From NCBI RefSeq assembly GCF_003315515.1, contig NZ_QNRY01000005.1, positions 85,406-149,405 on the forward strand: a DNA stretch of 64,000 bases, given 5' to 3'. The notes beneath the pieces were generated by a model. It was not told the origin of the DNA and searched no databases. It worked only from the letters and a program-made list of their open reading frames with translations. Every line of letters starts with the position of its first letter. Position 1 is the first letter of the stretch. Below, piece by piece: positions 57,752 through 64,000 of this stretch. The position numbers and the translations under genes were made by a program. This DNA is from Brenneria salicis ATCC 15712 = DSM 30166. GTDB taxonomy: Bacteria > Pseudomonadota > Gammaproteobacteria > Enterobacterales > Enterobacteriaceae.

Positions 57752-58522
57752 ATGAAGAAAATCGGTTTTGCTTTACTGACTGGCGCATTGCTCGCAACCA
57801 GTCTATCCACTCAGGCACAAGATGACCTGAGCGCAATCAAATCCGCCGGCGTGATAAAATTCGGCACAGAAGGCACCTACGCGCCTTATACCTATCATGA
57901 AAAATCCGGCGAGTTGGTGGGTTTTGACGTGGAAATCGGACGTGCGGTCGCTGAAAAACTGGGAGTCAGAGCACAGTTTATTGAGGGCCGCTGGGATGGC
58001 CTGATTGCCGGTATCGACGCCAAACGCTATGACGCAGTGATTAATCAGGTCGGCGTGACCAAAGAGCGTCAGGCCAAATACGACTTCTCGAAACCGTATA
58101 TCGATTCCAAAGCCGTGCTGATTATCCGTGGCGATAACACCGCCATCAAAGACTTCAATGATCTGAAAGGCAAGAAAGCCGCCCAAAGTCTGACCAGCAA
58201 CTATTCGAAACTGGCAACCCGCTATGGCGCGAATATCGTGCCGACCGATGGCTTTAACCAATCACTGGATCTGGTGCTCAGCGGACGTGCCGATGCCACA
58301 CTGAACGATAACCTATCATTCCTTGACTTCAAAAAGCATAAGCCCGACGCCAATGTGAAAATCATCGCCACCTCACCCGACAGTGAACCTTCCGCGATTT
58401 TGATCCGCAAAAATCAGACGCAACTGGCAGATGCGTTGAATAAAGCGCTCGATGAAATTAAAGCGGATGGCACCTATAAAACGATATCTGTGCGATACTT
58501 CGGTCAGGATGTATCTCAATAA
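57752..58522 (+). CDS. Polar amino-acid ABC transporter substrate-binding protein
   Basis: 256-aa periplasmic binding protein of family 3 (SBP_bac_3). Signal peptide of about 22 residues ending TQA; FGTEGTYAPYTYHEKSGELVGFDVEI is the classic ligand-pocket start, and SLTSNYSKLATRYGA the hinge region. It resembles cystine-binding FliY/TcyJ-like and related proteins, but the ligand is not certain. AGAGGA ribosome site. Paired with the permease at 58549. Confidence 0.88.
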   Translation: MKKIGFALLTGALLATSLSTQAQDDLSAIKSAGVIKFGTEGTYAPYTYHEKSGELVGFDVEIGRAVAEKLGVRAQFIEGRWDGLIAGIDAKRYDAVINQVGVTKERQAKYDFSKPYIDSKAVLIIRGDNTAIKDFNDLKGKKAAQSLTSNYSKLATRYGANIVPTDGFNQSLDLVLSGRADATLNDNLSFLDFKKHKPDANVKIIATSPDSEPSAILIRKNQTQLADALNKALDEIKADGTYKTISVRYFGQDVSQ

Positions 58523-58548
58523 TTGCACTGTTATCGGAGTTATTTTTC

Positions 58549-59214
58549 ATGCCGCCTTGGCTACAACTTATGGCAGACTCCTTTTGGAGTCTGCTGTCCG
58601 CCGGACTGAAATTCACGGTTCCCCTCGCCATTCTTTCCTTTATATTCGGATTGGCCGTTGGCGTGATCGTTGCGCTAATCCGTCTCTATGGTCCTAAGCC
58701 ACTAAAATGGCTGGGTGATTTCTACGTTTGGGTTATTCGTGGAACACCGTTGCTGGTACAGCTTTTTCTCATCTTTTACGGGCTTCCCAGCGCCGGTATC
58801 ACACTTGATGCATTTCCCGCCGCATTAATCGGCTTTACCATTAGCGTCGGCGCTTACAGTTCGGAAATCGTCCGGGGTGCCATTCTGTCCGTTCCCAAAG
58901 GTCAATGGAGCGCAGCTTACTCGCTTGGCATGAATGGCAGGCAGGCAGTTCGTTGGATTATTTTTCCACAATCTATTTTTGTCTCATTGCCTCCGTTATC
59001 CAACACGTTTATTTCGTTGATTAAAGACACGTCATTGGCCGCCGTCATTACCGTGCCTGAAATGTTCCTGTCTGCGCAGCGAATTGTTTCCGTCACCTAT
59101 GAACCGCTGATCCTCTACATTGAAGCCGCCTTGATTTATCTGATGTTCAGCACGGTGCTCAGTCAGTTACAGGTAAAGTTGGAGAAGTATTACCAACGTC
59201 ATCTTGTGCATTAA
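58549..59214 (+). CDS. Amino-acid ABC transporter permease
   Basis: 221-aa HisM/GlnP-type permease with about five helices. Conserved VIRGTPLLVQLFLIFYGLP and the EAA loop region (VPKGQWSAAYSLGMNGRQA). Likely homodimeric, as one permease gene is present. 26 bases after the binding-protein gene. No ATPase gene follows: the next 330 bases are non-coding and then comes aapJ. Confidence 0.9.
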   Translation: MPPWLQLMADSFWSLLSAGLKFTVPLAILSFIFGLAVGVIVALIRLYGPKPLKWLGDFYVWVIRGTPLLVQLFLIFYGLPSAGITLDAFPAALIGFTISVGAYSSEIVRGAILSVPKGQWSAAYSLGMNGRQAVRWIIFPQSIFVSLPPLSNTFISLIKDTSLAAVITVPEMFLSAQRIVSVTYEPLILYIEAALIYLMFSTVLSQLQVKLEKYYQRHLVH

Positions 59215-59307
59215 TTTTTCGTTCGCCAGCCTGCGCTGATATTTTGGCTGGGGCACCGCCTTACACAACCCGCTGTGAATCAATTGTTCCCAAACTGTTA
59301 CTTTTAA

Positions 59308-59354
59308 CGCACCAAAACAGGGCAGAGTGACCACCTTCCCTTTATTTTGGTGCA
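59308..59354. promoter_or_regulatory. Putative NtrC enhancer sites
   Basis: CGCACCAAAACAGGGCA (59308-59324) matches the NtrC consensus TGCACCAAAATGGTGCA at 13 of 17 positions. A second half-site, GGTGCA, ends at 59354. Together GCACCAAAA and TTTTGGTGC form a 9-bp inverted repeat with a 27-base spacer. Confidence 0.6.
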
Positions 59355-59429
59355 TCAATTTTTCCTGGAAATTGTCTCTCAAGTCGGACTAAATTCAATA
59401 TTTATCTTTATTATCATATATATAAATAA

Positions 59430-59447
59430 TTGGCATCCCGTTTGCTT
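59430..59447 (+). promoter_or_regulatory. Sigma-54 promoter of aapJQMP
   Basis: TTGGCATCCCGTTTGCTT fits the -24/-12 consensus TGGCAC-N5-TTGCW, with exactly 10 bases between the GG and GC doublets. Predicted start near 59457, about 90 bases before aapJ. Confidence 0.8.
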
Positions 59448-59546
59448 AACTCTTGCCGCGGCAATAAGCCGAATGACAGGATTGGTGCACCTAGCATGGT
59501 GCGCCGCGACACAACAGCATAAAACTATTTAGCCACTAGGATGATT

Positions 59547-60572
59547 ATGAAAAGAATGATTATTTCTACTCTGTTTGCCGGCGCGTCAATGTTTGCCGCC
59601 ATCAATCAGGCTCATGCTGGCGCAACGCTGGATGCGATTCAGAAAAAAGGTTTCATACAATGTGGTATCAGCGACGGCTTACCCGGCTTTTCCTATGCAG
59701 ACGCCAGTGGCAAATTCTCTGGTATTGATGTTGATGTATGCCGCGGTGTGGCGGCCGCCGTGTTTGGTGATGCGAATAAAGTAAAATTTACTCCGCTGAC
59801 CGCAAAAGAGCGTTTTACCGCCCTGCAATCTGGTGAAGTAGATATCTTATCTCGTAACACCACCTGGACTTCGTCGCGCGATAGCGGCATGGGCATGCTG
59901 TTCACTGGCGTAACCTATTATGACGGCATCGGTTTCCTGACTCACAATAAAGCCGGGTTGACCAGCGCGAAAGAACTGGATGGCGCTACCGTTTGTATTC
60001 AGGCAGGCACCGATACTGAACTGAATGTCGCTGACTATTTCAAAACCAACAAAATGCAATATACCCCGGTGACATTCGATCGTTCTGACGAAAGCGCCAA
60101 GGCACTGGAATCTGGTCGCTGTGATACGCTGGCTTCAGATCAATCTCAGTTGTACGCGCTGCGTATCAAGCTGAGTAATCCGGGCGAATTTGTGGTGCTG
60201 CCTGAAGTGATCTCCAAAGAACCTCTGGGCCCAGTGGTTCGTCGTGGCGATGAAGAATGGTTCTCCATCGTTCGCTGGACGCTGTTTGCGATGTTGAATG
60301 CCGAAGAAATGGGCGTAACGTCTCAAAACGTCGATCAACTGGCAGCTAAACCGACAACACCTGATATGTCTCACCTGCTCGGTCATGAAGGCAACTACGG
60401 TAAAGATCTCAAATTACCAACTGATTGGGCGTTCAAAATCATCAAACAAGTAGGTAACTACGGTGAAATCTTCGAACGCAATGTCGGTATGGGCAGCGAA
60501 CTGAAAATCAAACGCGGTCTGAACGAATTGTGGAATAAAGGCGGGATCCAGTACGCACCTGCGGTACGCTAA
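59547..60572 (+). CDS. aapJ: General L-amino acid ABC transporter substrate-binding protein
   Basis: 341-aa periplasmic binding protein of the AapJ/YhdW type. Signal peptide of about 22 residues ending AHA; conserved VRCGISDGLPGFS-like start (FIQCGISDGLPGFSYAD), EVDILSRNTTWTSSRD and MSHLLGHEGNYGKDL. Start set at ATG 59547, six bases after AGG; ATG 59541 directly abuts that site. E. coli yhdW is a pseudogene in K-12, whereas this copy is intact. First gene of aapJQMP. Confidence 0.93.
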   Translation: MKRMIISTLFAGASMFAAINQAHAGATLDAIQKKGFIQCGISDGLPGFSYADASGKFSGIDVDVCRGVAAAVFGDANKVKFTPLTAKERFTALQSGEVDILSRNTTWTSSRDSGMGMLFTGVTYYDGIGFLTHNKAGLTSAKELDGATVCIQAGTDTELNVADYFKTNKMQYTPVTFDRSDESAKALESGRCDTLASDQSQLYALRIKLSNPGEFVVLPEVISKEPLGPVVRRGDEEWFSIVRWTLFAMLNAEEMGVTSQNVDQLAAKPTTPDMSHLLGHEGNYGKDLKLPTDWAFKIIKQVGNYGEIFERNVGMGSELKIKRGLNELWNKGGIQYAPAVR

Positions 60573-60588
60573 TTACTTGCAGAAACCG

Positions 60589-60610
60589 GGGGCAGTCACA
60601 ACACTGCCCC
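60589..60610 (+). other. Stem-loop between aapJ and aapQ
   Basis: GGGGCAGT / ACTGCCCC, 8-bp stem with a 6-nt loop, in the 67-base gap. Such hairpins after binding-protein genes usually protect the upstream mRNA, giving more binding protein than permease. Confidence 0.65.
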
Positions 60611-60639
60611 TTCTGTATCCCCGTTATTGAGGCTTCAAC

Positions 60640-61818
60640 ATGCTACAACGCCCAACCGTGAAAAGTGATTTATCACTAACTAATCCAGCGGTGCGCGCCT
60701 GGCTGTATCAAATCATCGTTGTTATCGCCGTATTAGCTATCGCTGGTTATCTGTTACACAATACCGTTACCAATTTGGCTCAGAGGGGGATCACGTCTGG
60801 ATTCGCCTTTTTAAACAACACAGCAGGCTTTGGGATTGTCCAACATCTGATTGATTATCAACAGGGCGATACCTACACACGCGTTTTTTTAGTCGGATTA
60901 TTCAATACCCTGCTGGTGTCAGCTTTGTGTATTGTCTTCGCCTCTTTCCTTGGCTTTATCATTGGACTGGCGCGCTTATCGGATAACTGGCTGTTGCGGA
61001 AAATCTCCACTATCTATATCGAAATTTTCCGTAATATTCCGCCGTTATTGCAGATTTTCTTCTGGTATTTTGCCGTACTGCGTAATTTACCAGGGCCACG
61101 GCAATCCATTAATGCCTTTGATATCGCCTTTCTCAGCAACCGCGGCTTTTATTTGCCTTCTCCGGAAGCGGGACCGGGAGCGCTAGCCTTTTTCCTGTCC
61201 ATTATGATTGCGCTCCTCACCGCGTTTGTTGTCTTCCGTGCCAATAAACGTTACCACACGCTCACGGGGCCGCAACGCAAGACATGGCCCATCGTTTTGG
61301 GCGTATTGGCCGTGTTGCTCGTTTTGAGTCATCTGATTTTTGGACGGGCGGTGCATTGGGATATTCCTGAACTAAAAGGGTTTAACTTCCGCGGCGGGAT
61401 GGTATTAATTCCTGAACTGGCGGCGCTGACACTGGCGCTCTCGGTTTACACGTCCTCCTTTATTGCGGAAATCATTCGCTCAGGAATTCAGTCCGTTTCG
61501 CACGGTCAACATGAGGCGGCACGCTCTCTGGGATTGCCCAATTCCATCACCCTGCGCAAAGTTATCCTGCCTCAGGCACTGCGTGTGATTATTCCTCCGT
61601 TGACCAGCCAGTATCTTAATATCGTCAAGAACTCTTCATTGGCCGCCGCTATCGGTTATCCAGACATGGTTTCGCTGTTTGCCGGTTCTGTACTGAACCA
61701 AACCGGTCAGGCCATCGAAACTATCGCCATTACGATGTCGGTCTATCTCATCATCAGTCTGCTGATATCCTTGTTGATGAACATATATAACCGCAAGATT
61801 GCGCTCATTGAGCGTTAA
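60640..61818 (+). CDS. aapQ: General L-amino acid ABC transporter permease AapQ
   Basis: 392-aa inner-membrane permease (YhdX, 393 in E. coli) with about eight helices. EAA loop: SVSHGQHEAARSLGLPNSITLRKV region; PPLTSQYLNIVKNSSLAAAIGYPD typical of the AapQ/BztB branch. Pairs with AapM to form a heterodimeric channel. Confidence 0.94.
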   Translation: MLQRPTVKSDLSLTNPAVRAWLYQIIVVIAVLAIAGYLLHNTVTNLAQRGITSGFAFLNNTAGFGIVQHLIDYQQGDTYTRVFLVGLFNTLLVSALCIVFASFLGFIIGLARLSDNWLLRKISTIYIEIFRNIPPLLQIFFWYFAVLRNLPGPRQSINAFDIAFLSNRGFYLPSPEAGPGALAFFLSIMIALLTAFVVFRANKRYHTLTGPQRKTWPIVLGVLAVLLVLSHLIFGRAVHWDIPELKGFNFRGGMVLIPELAALTLALSVYTSSFIAEIIRSGIQSVSHGQHEAARSLGLPNSITLRKVILPQALRVIIPPLTSQYLNIVKNSSLAAAIGYPDMVSLFAGSVLNQTGQAIETIAITMSVYLIISLLISLLMNIYNRKIALIER

Positions 61819-61826
61819 GAGGACTC

Positions 61827-62921
61827 ATGACGATGATTCAACCGATACAGAACCGTCAGGCCCCTCTTTTCAGAGCGATCCACTGGGCTCGACAAAATCT
61901 TTTTTCCAACATCACCAATAGTCTGCTCACGCTGCTTTGCCTGTGGTTATTGTGGATTACCATTCCGTCATTATTAGACTGGGCGATATTTCAGGCTAAC
62001 TGGATTGGAACAACCCGCAATGACTGCACCAGGGATGGCGCATGTTGGGTATTTATCCGTGCCAGGTTCGGTCACTTCATGTATGGGTTGTATCCGACAG
62101 AAGAAATTTGGCGCATTAACTTTGCACTGGTCATCGGCTTGCTCAGCATCCTGCCAATGTTTTTACGTCAAATCCCTCATCGTGGACGCTACATTGCGAT
62201 CTGGGCCGTAGCTTACCCGCTGGTAGCCTGGTCGCTACTCTATGGTGGGTTTGCGGGCCTCCCTCGTGTGGAAACCCGTCAATGGGGCGGCTTAACGCTG
62301 ACCTTGATTATTGCGGCGGTCGGCATCGCTGGCGCCTTACCACTTGGTATTCTGCTGGCGCTGGGACGTCGTTCCAAACTCCCCATCGTTCGTATGCTTT
62401 CCATCGTGTTCATCGAGTTCTGGCGCGGTGTTCCATTAATTACCGTACTGTTCATGTCCTCTGTCATGCTGCCGCTGTTTTTAACAGAGGGAACCAGCAT
62501 CGACAAGCTACTGAGAGCACTGGTGGGAGTCATTCTTTTCCAGTCTGCTTATGTCGCCGAGGTCGTCCGCGGTGGCTTGCAAGCATTACCGAAAGGTCAA
62601 TATGAAGCAGCAGAGTCGCTGGGATTGGGTTATTGGCGCATGCAAGGGTTGGTTATTCTGCCACAAGCGCTGAAAATGGTGATACCGGGATTAGTGAACA
62701 CCATTATCGCGCTGTTTAAGGATACCAGTCTGGTGATCATCATTGGTTTATTCGATCTCTTCAGCAGTATTCAACAGGCAACTGTCGATCCAACCTGGCT
62801 TGGTATGTCGACCGAAGGCTATGTTTTTGCCGCCATGATCTATTGGATCTTTTGTTTCAGCATGTCGCGCTATAGCCAACATCTGGAAAATCGTTTTAAC
62901 ACCGGACATAAGTCGCACTGA
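61827..62921 (+). CDS. aapM: General L-amino acid ABC transporter permease AapM
   Basis: 364-aa second permease (YhdY, 367 in E. coli). EAA loop [40 protein letters not shown] typical of the branch. Starts 8 bases after aapQ, preceded by AAGAGGA. Confidence 0.94.
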   Translation: MTMIQPIQNRQAPLFRAIHWARQNLFSNITNSLLTLLCLWLLWITIPSLLDWAIFQANWIGTTRNDCTRDGACWVFIRARFGHFMYGLYPTEEIWRINFALVIGLLSILPMFLRQIPHRGRYIAIWAVAYPLVAWSLLYGGFAGLPRVETRQWGGLTLTLIIAAVGIAGALPLGILLALGRRSKLPIVRMLSIVFIEFWRGVPLITVLFMSSVMLPLFLTEGTSIDKLLRALVGVILFQSAYVAEVVRGGLQALPKGQYEAAESLGLGYWRMQGLVILPQALKMVIPGLVNTIIALFKDTSLVIIIGLFDLFSSIQQATVDPTWLGMSTEGYVFAAMIYWIFCFSMSRYSQHLENRFNTGHKSH

Positions 62922-62929
62922 GGCCATCC

Positions 62930-63691
62930 ATGAATCAGAATTCTTTAACGCAATCAGCCGATCACATGATCACACTGGAGAATGTGAATAAGTGGTATGG
63001 GCAATTCCACGTACTGAAAGATATCAATCTACAGGTCAAGCAGGGAGAACGGATTGTACTTTGCGGTCCATCTGGCTCGGGCAAATCCACGACCATTCGC
63101 TGTATCAACCACCTTGAAGAACATCAGCAGGGACGTATTGTCGTAGATGGTGTGGAATTAAACGGTGACTTGCGAAATATCGAAAAAATCAGAACAGAGG
63201 TGGGCATGGTATTTCAGCACTTCAACCTGTTCCCGCATTTGACTGTATTGCAGAACTGCACGTTGGCCCCTTGCTGGGTACGCCACACGCCGAAAAAGGA
63301 GGCGGAAGAACTGGCAATGCATTATCTGGAACGTGTACGCATTGCAGCTCACGCACACAAATTCCCAGGCCAGTTATCCGGGGGACAGCAGCAACGCGTC
63401 GCTATTGCTCGCTCGCTGTGTATGAAACCTAAAATCATGCTGTTCGATGAACCTACCTCAGCATTAGACCCTGAAATGGTAAAAGAAGTGCTGGATACCA
63501 TGCTTGGACTTGCTCAGGACGGAATGACCATGCTATGTGTCACTCATGAGATGGGCTTCGCAAAAACCGTGGCCGACCGGGTGATCTTTATGGATCAAGG
63601 GGAAATCGTCGAGCAGGCACCACCGGACATCTTCTTCTCCACACCGCGCTCTGAACGTACCCAAACATTCCTAGCGCAAATTCTTCACTAA
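62930..63691 (+). CDS. aapP: General L-amino acid ABC transporter ATPase AapP
   Basis: 253-aa ABC ATPase (YhdZ). Walker [12 protein letters not shown]-loop [13 protein letters not shown], signature [15 protein letters not shown], Walker [15 protein letters not shown], switch His in CVTHEMGF. Starts 8 bases after aapM. It is the only importer ATPase gene in this part of the window, so it may also serve the incomplete transporter upstream (inference). Confidence 0.95.
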   Translation: MNQNSLTQSADHMITLENVNKWYGQFHVLKDINLQVKQGERIVLCGPSGSGKSTTIRCINHLEEHQQGRIVVDGVELNGDLRNIEKIRTEVGMVFQHFNLFPHLTVLQNCTLAPCWVRHTPKKEAEELAMHYLERVRIAAHAHKFPGQLSGGQQQRVAIARSLCMKPKIMLFDEPTSALDPEMVKEVLDTMLGLAQDGMTMLCVTHEMGFAKTVADRVIFMDQGEIVEQAPPDIFFSTPRSERTQTFLAQILH

Positions 63692-63711
63692 TCGAATAAC
63701 ACGACGTTTTG

Positions 63712-63743
63712 CAAAAGCCTGCCGCAGAGCAGGCTTTTGTTTA
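63712..63743 (+). terminator. Terminator of aapJQMP
   Basis: Perfect 11-bp stem CAAAAGCCTGC / GCAGGCTTTTG with a 6-nt loop followed by TTTATC, 20 bases after aapP. Confidence 0.9.
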
Positions 63744-63867
63744 TCGCCATATCAATAAATTCAGTTAGACATCAATCAACCACAACAAGTAGCCCAGTTT
63801 ATAGCCGTGTGGTTGTCACAGAAAACATAGGTCACACAGCCAATCTTATTCCAGCCCGCCACAACGC

Positions 63868-63897
63868 AAAAAGCCCCCTGCTTACGCAGGAGGCTTT
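63868..63897 (-). terminator. Terminator of the rRNA operon
   Basis: On the minus strand AAAGCCTCCTGC, GTAA tetraloop, GCAGGGGGCTTT then U-rich: a 12-bp stem with one G-U pair. It lies 11 bases beyond the 5S 3' end. Confidence 0.92.
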
Positions 63898-63908
63898 CCA
63901 CTTAGTTG

Positions 63909-64000
63909 ATGCCTGGCAGTTCCCTACTCTCACATGGGGAGACCCCACACTACCATCGGCGCTACGGCGTTTCACTGCTGAGTTCGGCATGGGGTCAGGT
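63909..64000 (-). rRNA. rrf: 5S ribosomal RNA, 5' part outside window
   Basis: The reverse complement carries 92 bases of 5S rRNA, from ACCTGACCCCATGCCGAACT through GGAACTGCCAGGCAT, almost identical to E. coli 5S; about 28 bases of the 5' end are beyond the window. The rRNA operon is convergent with aapJQMP. In E. coli yhdZ also borders an rrn operon (rrnD), so synteny is kept. Confidence 0.97.

Larger units (their letters stand above)
59215..59546. other. Regulatory region upstream of aapJ
   Basis: 332 bases with a sigma-54 promoter (59430-59447), two NtrC-like sites about 110 and 141 bases upstream of the predicted start, and a GCACC/GGTGC inverted repeat in the leader (59487-59502). No gene. 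Confidence 0.7.

Overview
This 64 kb window is a chromosomal backbone segment of an enterobacterium. Gene content and protein sequences are close to Escherichia coli. The gene order (degS next to murA, pmbA-darP close to aaeXAB-tldD, csrD next to msrPQ, a budC-type dehydrogenase beside gltBD) fits soft-rot and tree-pathogen Pectobacteriaceae (Pectobacterium, Brenneria, Dickeya, Lonsdalea). Family is inferred from remembered synteny; genus is not settled. I see no phage, insertion sequence, CRISPR array or tRNA gene.

Layout. 1-6.5 kb: glutamate synthase gltB (5' end outside the window) and gltD, then a budC-type acetoin/diacetyl reductase. 6.9-9.2 kb (minus): sspBA and rplM-rpsI. 9.4-14.1 kb: zapE, zapG, degQ, degS. 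14.2-19.1 kb (minus): murA, ibaG and the mlaFEDCB lipid-transport operon. 19.4-27.6 kb (plus): yrbG, kdsD, kdsC, lptCAB, rpoN, hpf, ptsN, rapZ, npr, an envelope-biogenesis and nitrogen-PTS cluster. 27.7-37.6 kb: pmbA, darP, a gabD-like aldehyde dehydrogenase, the aaeXAB efflux genes with divergent aaeR, and tldD. 37.6-48.5 kb (minus): yhdP, rng, maf, mreDCB and csrD. 48.8-57.4 kb (plus): msrPQ, aroQ, accBC, yhdT, panF, prmA, dusB, fis. 57.7-63.7 kb: an amino-acid binding protein with one permease but no ATPase, then the complete aapJQMP (yhdWXYZ) importer. The window ends inside a minus-strand 5S rRNA gene.

How it fits together. Much of the window serves the cell envelope: the UDP-GlcNAc branch enzyme MurA, Kdo synthesis, LPS export, Mla phospholipid transport, rod shape, periplasmic proteases and YhdP. 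A second theme is nitrogen: GltBD, sigma-54 with its accessory PTS proteins, and an aap operon with a sigma-54 promoter and NtrC-like sites.

Most notable. Two normally intact genes are broken. csrD has a premature stop and frame change after codon 59. panF has a small out-of-frame deletion near its 3' end. Intergenic regions hold an apparent family of about 70-80 bp repeats (two in tandem between mreC and mreB), a triple 15-mer upstream of degQ, and a 12-bp inverted repeat plus a CRP-like site between aaeX and aaeR. I found no convincing new multi-gene system; most of the window is well-known core genome.
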